A stretch of 26,794 bases of DNA from Ignavibacteria bacterium UBA2373 (lineage in GTDB: Bacteria; Bacteroidota; Ignavibacteria; Kapaibacteriales; UBA961): NCBI GenBank assembly GCA_002344005.1, contig DDTD01000050.1:1-26794 (forward strand). The letters are read 5' to 3'. The notes below the pieces were generated by a model. That model made no database searches, had not been told where the DNA came from, and saw only the letters and a list, made by a program, of their open reading frames with translations. Position numbers and translations under genes: made by a program. Positions 15,415-23,309 of this stretch are shown in pieces; positions within the stretch are counted from its first letter, which is position 1, and the number at the start of each line of letters is the position of its first letter.

Positions 15415-17271
15415 ATGAATTTTGATATAATTGTCATTGGTGGTGGACACGCCGGTATTGAAGCAAGTAGTATTGCAGCAAAACTTCAGTGTAAAGTTGC
15501 GCTCATTTCTATGGACTCAAGAACTATCGGACGACTATCGTGCAACCCATCTGTAGGAGGTACAGCAAAAGGTCATTTAGTCAAAGAAATCGATGCTTTG
15601 GGCGGCATAATGCCAGCCCTGGCTGATAAAACCGGTGTGCAGTTTAAAATGCTCAACAAAAGCAAAGGACCGGCTGTTTGGTCTCCCCGTGCCCAAAATG
15701 ACAATGTTTTATACCCCATATCAGCACAACAACACCTTTTTTCACACCAGAACATTACAATTGTCCCGGCAAACATTACAGAAATCATTATTGAAGAGCA
15801 AAGTGTGAAAGGTGTGCGCACAGAAGAAGGAACCACCATAGCGGCTCCAATTGTCATCTTATGTTCAGGGACTTTTCTCAAAGGACAGATGTTTACCGGT
15901 ATGACGTCCACGCCCGGTGGCAGAGTTGGAGAAAAACAAGCTCAAACTATTTCTGACAAATTAACAGAACACGGTCTCGAACGCGGACGACTAAAAACGG
16001 GAACCCCCCCAAGAATAGATATAGACTCAATAAACTTTTCACAAACAACTATTTCACGCGGCGATACAAACCCAACACCTTTTTCTTTTAGAACTCAAAA
16101 AGTTAAAAACACTCTCGTATGCCACGAAACAGCAACAAACGCACTTACACACGAAATTCTCCGCACGGGTTTTGAACAATCACCAATGTTTACGGGTTTA
16201 ATTCATGGTTCCGGTCCTCGATACTGCCCATCTGTCGAAGATAAAATTGCTCGTTTTAGCGAACGTGACTCACATCTTATAGTACTTGAAAGGGAGAGTT
16301 TATTCACAAACTCAGTCTATGTAAACGGTTTTTCAACGAGTTTACCTGCCGAAGTTCAACAAAAAGCACTTTTTACAATTCCCGGATTAGAACAGGCAAG
16401 GATTTTGCGGTACGGTTATGCGGTCGAATATGATTTCTTTTTTCCGTATCAATTGAAATATACTTTAGAAACAAAAAGTATTGATGGTCTTTTTTTAGCA
16501 GGACAAATTAATGGTACATCGGGTTATGAAGAAGCAGCTGCGCAAGGATTAATTGCCGGAATAAATGCTGCTTGCAAAGCAAAGAACAGGAATGAATTTA
16601 TTCTTAATCGTTCAGAAGCATATATAGGTGTGATGATTGATGATTTAGTGAATAAGAACACAGAAGAACCCTATAGAATATTCACATCATTAGCTGAGTA
16701 CCGACTTCTTCTTCGTCAAGACAATGTATATGAGCGGCTTTCCGAAAAAGCATATTCATTAGATTTGTTTTCAGAAAAAGAATTTTCTCTTCTTGAAACA
16801 TGGTTCTTGGATAAAAAAGAGTTCTTGGCATTTTCAGAAAGTACGAAGCTTAAACCCGATTCAATAAACTCTTATTTAGAGAAGTGGAATGAATCTACTG
16901 TGAACGAGAGCGTTTCCATTAAAACACTATTAAAAAGACCTACAATTTCTCTGAATACACTTCAAACAGTATTATTTCAAGACACTTCTTCTCACTTGGT
17001 TCAGCAATATAAAAACAATGCTGCTGCATTAGGCGAGATAGAAATCAAGTATGAAGGTTATATAGCAGCACAAAAAAGAGAAGTAGAACGATTCAAACAC
17101 AATGAAAAAATTACAATTTCTCCCGATTTTGATTTTCTGCGTATCAATTCTTTATCAAAAGAAGGTAGGGAAAAATTATCAAAAATTCGACCACGTACAT
17201 TAGGTCAAGCATCCAGAATACCCGGAGTATCTGCTTCCGATATTTCTATTCTGGCTGTCTATCTTCGGTAA
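15415..17271 (+). CDS. mnmG: tRNA U34 carboxymethylaminomethyl synthase subunit MnmG (GidA)
   Basis: 618 residues, the usual length. An N-terminal FAD-binding Rossmann motif (VIGGGHAGIEASSIAAKL) is followed by the family signatures RLSCNPSVGGTAKGHLVKE, LKTGTPPRID and GLFLAGQINGTSGYEEAAAQ. The C-terminal helical domain that binds MnmE ends PRTLGQASRIPGVSASDISI. With MnmE it modifies U34 of tRNAs that read NNA/NNG codons, using methylene-tetrahydrofolate, FAD and NADH. mnmG is classically near oriC, but here the usual rsmG-parA-parB neighbours are missing. No Shine-Dalgarno precedes the ATG; a parS palindrome occupies that stretch instead. Confidence 0.97.
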   Translation: MNFDIIVIGGGHAGIEASSIAAKLQCKVALISMDSRTIGRLSCNPSVGGTAKGHLVKEIDALGGIMPALADKTGVQFKMLNKSKGPAVWSPRAQNDNVLYPISAQQHLFSHQNITIVPANITEIIIEEQSVKGVRTEEGTTIAAPIVILCSGTFLKGQMFTGMTSTPGGRVGEKQAQTISDKLTEHGLERGRLKTGTPPRIDIDSINFSQTTISRGDTNPTPFSFRTQKVKNTLVCHETATNALTHEILRTGFEQSPMFTGLIHGSGPRYCPSVEDKIARFSERDSHLIVLERESLFTNSVYVNGFSTSLPAEVQQKALFTIPGLEQARILRYGYAVEYDFFFPYQLKYTLETKSIDGLFLAGQINGTSGYEEAAAQGLIAGINAACKAKNRNEFILNRSEAYIGVMIDDLVNKNTEEPYRIFTSLAEYRLLLRQDNVYERLSEKAYSLDLFSEKEFSLLETWFLDKKEFLAFSESTKLKPDSINSYLEKWNESTVNESVSIKTLLKRPTISLNTLQTVLFQDTSSHLVQQYKNNAAALGEIEIKYEGYIAAQKREVERFKHNEKITISPDFDFLRINSLSKEGREKLSKIRPRTLGQASRIPGVSASDISILAVYLR

Positions 17272-17272
17272 T

Positions 17273-17288
17273 TGTTTCACGTGAAACG
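17273..17288. promoter_or_regulatory. parS-type ParB binding site 2
   Basis: TGTTTCACGTGAAACG matches the parS consensus except for the last base. It begins one base after the mnmG stop codon and ends 5 bases before the ATG of the next gene, so the site fills the whole intergenic gap. It lies 1882 bp from site 1. Confidence 0.88.
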
Positions 17289-17293
17289 TTTTT

Positions 17294-18235
17294 ATGGAAA
17301 ATATAAATTTAATTGGAATTGATGGCGGAGGCTCGAAAACTCGAGGTGTCCTAAAATCAGGCGATACTATCATCGCTGAAACGCAAATGGGTACAACACG
17401 CGTAGGATCAATTGGTACAGGTGAGTCCTGCGAAAGAGTCCTCAACTTAATAAAAGATCTTTGCAAAACTGCAGGGATGGAGCTTAATGAAGTTGAAGGA
17501 ATTGTTGTTGGTTTAGCAGGAATATGGTTAGAAGAAGAACGCAAACGCTATGCGAACTTGTTACGCACCCTGGCAAGAAACGAAAAAACACCTATAAATG
17601 AAGTACTGCTTACAAGTGATGCCGAAATTGCTCTTGTGGGTGCTTTAGGCGGTAAGCCCGGTATAATACAAATAGCCGGTACAGGAACGATAACTTTAGC
17701 AAAGAATAGCAATGGTGAAATGTTCCGATGCAGTGGCTGGGGAATTGAAATTGATGATGAGGGAAGTGGTGCATGGATAGGACGTGAGTGCCTTACCGCA
17801 ATAGTTCGAGCTTTAGACGGTAGAGATAAACCAACAGATATGACCGATAAAGTTGCAGAACGCTATACCACTTTCAATAAGAACAATCCTCGCACATTGG
17901 TGGCTGCTCTCAATGAGAAAAAGTTTGAGTACCATGATTTTACAAAATTAGCTATGGAATCTGCCGAAAATGGTGATGAAGTAGCGCTCTCAATACTTGA
18001 AAGAGCATCGCAACATCTTACAGAAAGCATTAAAACTCTTCATAAAAAATTAGGAACAAAATCTTCTGATGTGTGTTTGATGGGTGGTATGCTCGAAAAC
18101 GAAACAATTCTCTTGAAACTTCTCAAAAAGAACCTAGATACTAAGAGTGGTATAAAAATAAAAAAACCAATCGGCAACGCTTTGGATGGTGCTTTGTTAT
18201 TAGCAGCAGATATGGTTGAAATAAAGGAAATATAA
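17294..18235 (+). CDS. N-acetylglucosamine kinase-like, BadF/BadG ATPase family
   Basis: 313 residues of the ASKHA fold. Phosphate-1 loop GIDGGGSKTRGVL (about 8-20), phosphate-2 region IIQIAGTGTITLAK, then GWGIEIDDEGSGAWIGRECL, the glycine-rich signature of the BadF/BadG/BcrA/BcrD and eukaryotic-type GlcNAc kinase group, and a C-terminal adenosine motif (VCLMGGMLEN). The probable reaction is ATP-dependent phosphorylation of N-acetylglucosamine or a related amino sugar; glucosamine kinase is possible. A role in cell-wall sugar recycling fits the anmK gene 3 kb away. It follows mnmG with only a parS site between, and its stop overlaps the next start (TAATG), suggesting an mnmG-kinase-DUF6588 operon. 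Confidence 0.85.
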   Translation: MENINLIGIDGGGSKTRGVLKSGDTIIAETQMGTTRVGSIGTGESCERVLNLIKDLCKTAGMELNEVEGIVVGLAGIWLEEERKRYANLLRTLARNEKTPINEVLLTSDAEIALVGALGGKPGIIQIAGTGTITLAKNSNGEMFRCSGWGIEIDDEGSGAWIGRECLTAIVRALDGRDKPTDMTDKVAERYTTFNKNNPRTLVAALNEKKFEYHDFTKLAMESAENGDEVALSILERASQHLTESIKTLHKKLGTKSSDVCLMGGMLENETILLKLLKKNLDTKSGIKIKKPIGNALDGALLLAADMVEIKEI

Positions 18236-19524
18236 TGAATACAATCAAAAAAATTCTCTTCTTTGTGTGTTTTCTTGTCGCCTATTCAGCATTAGCGCAA
18301 GATCCAACACCCAAATATAATCCGACCACAGTTGCTATTGCCAGATCTTTATCAAAAGATTTGCTTGGTAACAATAGTACAGGATTTCTCACCCCTCTTG
18401 TAACAACAAGTAATGCAACTTCCAATTCTCGTTTTTTCCGATCGGCTCATGTCCCGAAAAAAGTTGATAAACCGTATTTTCGATTTGGTATCCACGGAAT
18501 GACCGGCGCTGTTCGTGATGATCAAAAATCATTTACGCCCACAAGCCCTGTTGGTTCAAAAAACGATGAGTTTGCGGCAGCAACACAAGCGTTTGCCAAT
18601 CTTGGATTAACACGAGATACCACTGCTTTGATATATGGTATCATTCGTTATCTCTTTGCCAGCGGATTGGAAGATCCGAAGAGTGGAATTACATTTCCAA
18701 CATCGTCTCCGACTATATTTGGTAAAGGTGAAGGTAGTTTAACTTTAAACTCAAAATATTTTGTGGATCAGATAACAGGCGGAGATCCTCTATTAACAAT
18801 TGCATACAATAATCTCTCACCCGAACAAAAGGATGTTATTCTCAATGCGATCCAAGGACTTCCTCCCGCTTTTCCCTTACCGACAGGTGGCGATATTTCA
18901 CAGGTATATGCCGGTGTTCCTCAACTTGAGATTGGTTCTTTCTATGGCACTGAATTATTATTACGTTTTATTCCACCGGTACAATTTGATAAAAACATAG
19001 GTGATTTCTCTTTTTATGGTATTGGGCTTAAACATTCACTTTCACAGTATTTCGACGAAACACCATTAGATGTGGCAGTGCAGGTAGTTTATCAAAAGAC
19101 AAATCTGACGCAAATAGTAGGTGTCACAGAAGCTGAATTGTCAGCTGATGCAAATATTTATAATGCAAATCTTCAATTCAGTAAAAAATTTAAAGACATT
19201 ACTCCTTGGTTTGGCGATCTTGAATTCTTTGGTGGTTATTCTTTTGAACAATTTAATATTGTCTCAACCTATACTTACACTTTACCCGTAACCTTACAAA
19301 AGGATTTGGGCTTGCGAAGAGAAATCAATGGAAAAATCGTCCCTGATCCGGAAAATGGTTATCCCGGCGATACCGAACCGCAAGTAGCAAAAGGAACAAT
19401 CGAAGATACTAATCACAAACTGATTCTCGGTGTTGCAAAACCAATCGGTCCACTTACAATTGCCTTAGACTACAGCATTAGTAGATTCAATTTGTTCTCT
19501 CTCGGTCTGGACTTTACTTTCTAA
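18235..19524 (+). CDS. Outer-membrane beta-barrel protein, DUF6588-like
   Basis: 429 residues with a signal peptide (about 1-22, ending AYSALAQD). The C-terminal half is rich in alternating aromatic strands (LRFIPPVQF; DFSFYGIGLKHSLSQYF; FFGGYSFEQFNIVSTY) and ends in Phe (FSLGLDFTF), as outer-membrane barrels do. The segment PQLEIGSFYGTELLLRF, followed by GDFSFYGIGLKHSL, recalls the DUF6588 family of Bacteroidota. Function unknown. The ATG overlaps the kinase stop codon, so it is probably translationally coupled. Its own stop overlaps by 4 bp with the stop of the convergent DUF1573 gene. Confidence 0.75.
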   Translation: MNTIKKILFFVCFLVAYSALAQDPTPKYNPTTVAIARSLSKDLLGNNSTGFLTPLVTTSNATSNSRFFRSAHVPKKVDKPYFRFGIHGMTGAVRDDQKSFTPTSPVGSKNDEFAAATQAFANLGLTRDTTALIYGIIRYLFASGLEDPKSGITFPTSSPTIFGKGEGSLTLNSKYFVDQITGGDPLLTIAYNNLSPEQKDVILNAIQGLPPAFPLPTGGDISQVYAGVPQLEIGSFYGTELLLRFIPPVQFDKNIGDFSFYGIGLKHSLSQYFDETPLDVAVQVVYQKTNLTQIVGVTEAELSADANIYNANLQFSKKFKDITPWFGDLEFFGGYSFEQFNIVSTYTYTLPVTLQKDLGLRREINGKIVPDPENGYPGDTEPQVAKGTIEDTNHKLILGVAKPIGPLTIALDYSISRFNLFSLGLDFTF

Positions 19525-19919
19525 TGCTTTTGTGTTTGTTTTTTATGGAGATACACAGGATAAGACAAAACAGAATCCTGAGCATTTGAATAAATATAGT
19601 AATCTACTCTCATCACACTATCAGTTAATCGGGATACATCTATGTTGAAATAAATGTGTCCCAATGATGTAGGATGAATAATAGCACGACCAACAGCGGC
19701 GGTAGCACAACCGCATGAACTTCGTACTTCATGTATTGTCATTGGTGTGCCACCTGTATTTAACACCTTGATACTTTCACGAACAAAACGCATAGTGTCG
19801 TAGTAATAAACTACTGATTTTTTTGGCTTTACAGAAATTTGTGGTTTAGCGTTTTCTTGAGCAATCATCAATGGAATGACAATGAACAGTAATGAAACAG
19901 CACTTAATAACTTACCCAC
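19521..19919 (-). CDS. Exported DUF1573 family protein, 132 aa
   Basis: Read from a GTG at 19919 that overlaps the dapB end and has GAAGAGG at good spacing, the protein starts with a signal peptide (about 1-19, LLSAVSLLFIVIPLMIAQE). The remainder fits DUF1573: an Ig-like beta-sandwich with the conserved SSCGCATAAV motif after a short strand (LNTGGTPMTIHEV), then a Pro/Gly turn and YFNIDVSRL. DUF1573 proteins are abundant exported Bacteroidota proteins without a known role. An in-frame ATG further upstream lies deep in dapB and gives no signal peptide at the N-terminus, so it is not preferred. Confidence 0.72.
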   Translation of the reverse strand: MGKLLSAVSLLFIVIPLMIAQENAKPQISVKPKKSVVYYYDTMRFVRESIKVLNTGGTPMTIHEVRSSCGCATAAVGRAIIHPTSLGHIYFNIDVSRLTDSVMRVDYYIYSNAQDSVLSYPVYLHKKQTQKH

Positions 19920-20658
19920 GAAGCACCTCTTCAAAAACTTCACTAAATTCAAAAAATCCTTGTTTGCCAACAATCCATTGAGCTGCCATAAGTGCACCAC
20001 GAGCAAAGCCCTCTCTGTTTTTAGCAGAATGGGTTAATGTAATTGTATCACTTTCACCATCCAAAGTAAGTGTATGTTCACCGATGACAGACCCCACCCT
20101 CTGAGAAGAAACATGAAATTCTTGAGGTAGAATCTGCTTATTATACATTGGGTCACTACAAATAGTCTTTTTAGACTTAAATTCTTCTAATACTATATTT
20201 GACAATGAGATAGCTGTTCCTGACGGACTATCTAATTTGTGACGATGATGTATTTCATGAAGAGAAATATCATAGAGTTGGCTTTGATGAGCCAAACGAC
20301 TTACCATACGTGTCATCGTAAACATGATATTCATACCAATTGAAAAATTTGATCCATATACCACACTCCCCTTCCCTTTATTTACAATGTTTTGTACAGT
20401 ATGGAGCGAATCATACCAACCCGTGACTCCAATAACTAAAGGAGTATTATGCGAAACGGCATATTCTACATTTGATACAGCGGCTGATGGTGTAGAAAAA
20501 TCAATCAGAACATCAATGTTCGATAAATCGTTATTTTTCAAAAAATTATCAACGTCAAATTTTTCTGTAACCACAAATAAAAACGATGATGCCAAGCGTT
20601 CCAACTCTTTTCCCATACGTCCATAACCGATTAAGCCGAGCCGAGTAAGATTTTCCAT
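19912..20658 (-). CDS. dapB: 4-hydroxy-tetrahydrodipicolinate reductase
   Basis: 248 residues, the compact form. N-terminal NAD(P)-binding motif GLIGYGRMGKE (8-18), VLIDFSTPSA (50-59) and TPLVIGVTG (72-80). The substrate motif EIHHRHKLDSPSGTA at 135-149 includes the catalytic His and Lys. The C-terminal RNREGFARGAL-type motif is present as KNREGFARGAL. It reduces HTPA to tetrahydrodipicolinate in lysine and diaminopimelate synthesis. The ATG at 20658 follows GGGGAG, which forms the last codons of the ABC gene 2 bp upstream, and the DUF1573 gene overlaps its end, giving an ABC-dapB-DUF1573 operon. Confidence 0.95.
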   Translation of the reverse strand: MENLTRLGLIGYGRMGKELERLASSFLFVVTEKFDVDNFLKNNDLSNIDVLIDFSTPSAAVSNVEYAVSHNTPLVIGVTGWYDSLHTVQNIVNKGKGSVVYGSNFSIGMNIMFTMTRMVSRLAHQSQLYDISLHEIHHRHKLDSPSGTAISLSNIVLEEFKSKKTICSDPMYNKQILPQEFHVSSQRVGSVIGEHTLTLDGESDTITLTHSAKNREGFARGALMAAQWIVGKQGFFEFSEVFEEVLRG

Positions 20659-20660
20659 AT

Positions 20661-21341
20661 TTACTCCCCTTTTTTCTTAGAATGTAGCGTTTTAGATAAA
20701 CTTCCTTCAGATAACTCAAAAACAGTATCAGCATGACCATCGAATCTGTTGTTATCTTGAGTAAAAATGATAACACCTTTATTTTCAGTCATATATGGTT
20801 TAATCATCTTGATGAACAGATCAAAAGAATGATTATCGAAACCTTCACATGGCTCATCGGCAACAAGGAAATCAGGCTCAAAAATCGTAGCTTGAATACA
20901 GGACAGTAATTTCAATTCTCTGTGAGAAACTTGATCGGGGAATTTTGAACGCAGATGACTTAACTCATACTCAGAAAGGATGTCCATGATTCTTTTACGT
21001 GAATCACTTTCTTTCATTCCGCAAACAAAAAGGGGTACCATGATATTCTCTTCAACGGTATAATGATGAGAGAATGTGGTATATTGATGGACAATACCTA
21101 ATTTGCGGCGAAGTTCACGCTTTTGTGAAACTTTCATAACTTTCGTACTTTGTCCATTGATATAGACTGTACCTTGTGAAGGCAACTTATCACCGATTAA
21201 CAAATCAAACAAAGTTGTTTTACCGGCACCGTTTGCACCGGTGACAACAGTCAAACCATATTCAGGGAAAATCACAGACAGTGTATCTACAATAGGCAGT
21301 ACATCATACATATACGACACAGAACGATACTCAAACTTCAT
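20661..21341 (-). CDS. FtsE/LolD-like ABC ATPase with degenerate motifs
   Basis: 226 residues. Walker A is intact (GANGAGKT, 35-42), the Q-loop is HQYTTF (Gln86) and Walker B is DFLVADEP (157-164). But the ABC signature, normally LSGGQ, reads VSHRE (138-142), and the switch His is replaced by Gln195 in IIFTQDN. It may bind ATP but hydrolyse it poorly, or act structurally. No membrane partner gene is adjacent. It resembles the FtsE/LolD/MacB class in size and layout; FtsE proper would keep LSGGE. The ATG at 21341 is chosen because an earlier in-frame ATG (21371) would run into the divergent anmK coding region. Coupled to dapB downstream. Confidence 0.78.
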   Translation of the reverse strand: MKFEYRSVSYMYDVLPIVDTLSVIFPEYGLTVVTGANGAGKTTLFDLLIGDKLPSQGTVYINGQSTKVMKVSQKRELRRKLGIVHQYTTFSHHYTVEENIMVPLFVCGMKESDSRKRIMDILSEYELSHLRSKFPDQVSHRELKLLSCIQATIFEPDFLVADEPCEGFDNHSFDLFIKMIKPYMTENKGVIIFTQDNNRFDGHADTVFELSEGSLSKTLHSKKKGE

Positions 21342-21351
21342 AATTATTGAT

Positions 21352-22509
21352 ATGAATAAATTTATAAACATTCTTAACTCTTGGCATCATACCCCACAAT
21401 ACATTATCGGCATCATGACAGGAACATCATTAGATGGTATAGATACAGCTCTTTGCCGCATACATACCATTGACACAACTATTACCTTAGAACTGTGCGA
21501 ATATATGTGTTATGAGTATCCTTCGGAAATAAAAAAAGAAATTCAATTTTTATTAAACGAACCATCCCCTATTTCCATTTATAGTCATATACATCATGAA
21601 CTTAGTAGGGTTTATGCACAATGTGTACGACAACTATGCAGCAGCGCAAAGTTTGATATACAAACAATTTCTGCAATCGGCATTCATGGACAAACTCTCT
21701 GGCATGATCCGCAACAGCAACGCTGCACATTACAAGCCGGTAATGGAGAAGTCCTTGCAAAAATACTATCAATCCCCGTTGTAAGTGATTTTAGAAGTGC
21801 GGATGTCGCATTAGGCGGTACAGGCGCACCCCTTGTTCCTATATTTGACAAAGAATTTTTTTCGTCCGATACTAATACTCATATTGCCCTCAACATTGGT
21901 GGAATGGCAAATATTACTGTATTGCCGCCTCGTCACTCAGCAACACCTGTGATTGCCTGTGACACAGGTCCCGGCAATGTACTCATAGATGCTCTTTGTA
22001 TGAAGTACTACAATGTTCCTTTTGACACAGAAGGTAAATATGCTCATAATGGCTTACTAATTCAAGAATTACTTCAAGAGCTACAAAACCATCCGTTTTA
22101 CAAGACTCCCCTACCTAAATCCACAGGTCGAGAAGTATTTGGTCAGCAATATGCAGATTTTCTCTGTGATTCATTCTCTAATCATCATCCTAATAACCTT
22201 ATTCGGACAGTAACGGAGTTGACAGCATGGCACATTACTGACCACATTCAACGATTATCGGACAATCCGCACACAGTGATAGTTGCCGGTGGTGGCAAAC
22301 ATAACATTTTTCTTATGAATAGATTACAGGAACTTCTTCCACAAACTTTATTTTGTTCATCAGAATCATTTGGGATTAATGCCGATGCCAAAGAAGCCAT
22401 GTGTTTTGCTTATCTATCTTATAGAACTTTATCGGGTTTACCGTCCAATATTCCATCCGTCACTGGTGCATCGCGTGAAGCCGTACTCGGTTCTATTTCC
22501 TTACCTTAA
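21352..22509 (+). CDS. anmK: Anhydro-N-acetylmuramic acid kinase
   Basis: 385 residues from the ATG at 21352, slightly longer than the usual ~370. Signatures: GIMTGTSLDGID (20-31), the phosphate-1 loop; ALGGTGAPLVPIFD with the catalytic Asp region; LNIGGMANITVL; CDTGPGNVLIDAL; and VAGGGKHN near the C-terminus. It phosphorylates and opens 1,6-anhydro-MurNAc to MurNAc-6-phosphate during peptidoglycan recycling. An in-frame extension to 21241 would overlap the divergent ABC gene and is rejected. Only 10 bp separate its ATG from the ABC ATG. Its stop codon overlaps that of convergent rpiB by 4 bp. Confidence 0.93.
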   Translation: MNKFINILNSWHHTPQYIIGIMTGTSLDGIDTALCRIHTIDTTITLELCEYMCYEYPSEIKKEIQFLLNEPSPISIYSHIHHELSRVYAQCVRQLCSSAKFDIQTISAIGIHGQTLWHDPQQQRCTLQAGNGEVLAKILSIPVVSDFRSADVALGGTGAPLVPIFDKEFFSSDTNTHIALNIGGMANITVLPPRHSATPVIACDTGPGNVLIDALCMKYYNVPFDTEGKYAHNGLLIQELLQELQNHPFYKTPLPKSTGREVFGQQYADFLCDSFSNHHPNNLIRTVTELTAWHITDHIQRLSDNPHTVIVAGGGKHNIFLMNRLQELLPQTLFCSSESFGINADAKEAMCFAYLSYRTLSGLPSNIPSVTGASREAVLGSISLP

Positions 22510-22946
22510 CAATGTGTAAGACTGTGTATTTTATCAACACGTTTTTGATGACGACCACCTTCAAACTCTGTGGATAAAAATGTTGTAACTATTTCTTTTG
22601 CTTCATCATACGATAAAAACCGAGCACCCAATGTTACAACATTACAATTATTATGCTGACGGGACAAAGAGGCGTGTTCTTTGCTTAAGCAGTTGGCAGC
22701 ACGTATGCCTTTTACCTTATTAGCTGTGATACAAACCCCAATACCACTGCCACAAACAAGCACGGCATAATCACATTCCATATTTTCAATTAACTGACAC
22801 GCGGCTACGGCATAATCAGGATAATCAGTTGATTCTAAAGAGTTTGTTCCACAATCTATTACATTATGCCCTTGTTGTATCAAAAAATCAGCAAGAAGAT
22901 TTTTTAATTCATAGCCGGCATGGTCTGCTCCGATAGCGATTCTCAT
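22506..22946 (-). CDS. rpiB: Ribose-5-phosphate isomerase B
   Basis: 146 residues, family length. N-terminal IAIGADHAGYELK (3-15), DYPDYAVAAC, then VLVCGSGIGV with the catalytic Cys65, and the His/Arg motif EHASLSRQHNNCNVVTLGAR. It interconverts ribose-5-phosphate and ribulose-5-phosphate; some homologues act on allose- or galactose-6-phosphate. The ATG at 22946 is preferred to a TTG two codons earlier. It points away from the candidate origin, so transcription is co-directional with the leftward fork. Confidence 0.95.
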   Translation of the reverse strand: MRIAIGADHAGYELKNLLADFLIQQGHNVIDCGTNSLESTDYPDYAVAACQLIENMECDYAVLVCGSGIGVCITANKVKGIRAANCLSKEHASLSRQHNNCNVVTLGARFLSYDEAKEIVTTFLSTEFEGGRHQKRVDKIHSLTHC

Positions 22947-22984
22947 TATCAATCCTTCTAAAAACTATAAAAGATGTTATAACT

Positions 22985-23290
22985 CTACTATATTAACTCA
23001 CTTGACGTTTTTTTCCACATTTTTCCCAACATTATGTGTTTTTAACATAAAAAACACCGTTATTGATGGGGTAAACTCTCAATGTCTATGTGGAGAATAT
23101 CACATTATCCACTTTTATGTGTAAAACATCGTAATTATTCACAAAGTTTTCCACACATATTACGGTAAAAAAAAAATCTCTTTTTCATTATCTTCTCAAT
23201 ATTTACCTTGTTGTTATCCACATAAGTTTTCCACATTTCCACAAGAGATAAAGTATTTTTACTCTAAAAATTTAACTATTACTTAATACA
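22985..23290. other. Candidate chromosomal replication origin (oriC)
   Basis: A gene-free, A+T-rich spacer with clustered DnaA boxes (consensus TTATNCACA). Perfect: TTATTCACA at 23135-23143 and TTATCCACA at 23214-23222. One mismatch: TTTTCCACA at 23011-23019, 23147-23155 and 23227-23235; TTATCCACT at 23105-23113; and, inverted, TGTGGAGAA at 23089-23097 and TGTGTAAAA at 23118-23126. Each perfect box is followed 12-13 bp later by a TTTTCCACA box, giving two similar pairs. Between and after them lie likely unwinding tracts: ten A at 23167-23176 with pyrimidine-rich sequence to 23210, and A+T-rich 23244-23290. parS sites lie 6-8 kb away. Confidence 0.75.
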
Positions 23291-23309
23291 GGGATAACTT
23301 CGTGAATAT

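Noticed and set aside
15573..15911. Minus-strand 112-codon ORF
   Set aside because: Lies wholly antisense to mnmG, whose frame has clear family motifs.
19920..20006. N-terminal extension of the DUF1573 protein
   Set aside because: Lies in dapB coding sequence and would hide the signal peptide that starts at the GTG at 19919.
21241..21351. N-terminal extension of AnmK
   Set aside because: Would overlap the divergent ABC gene; the family starts shortly before the GIMTGTSLDG motif.
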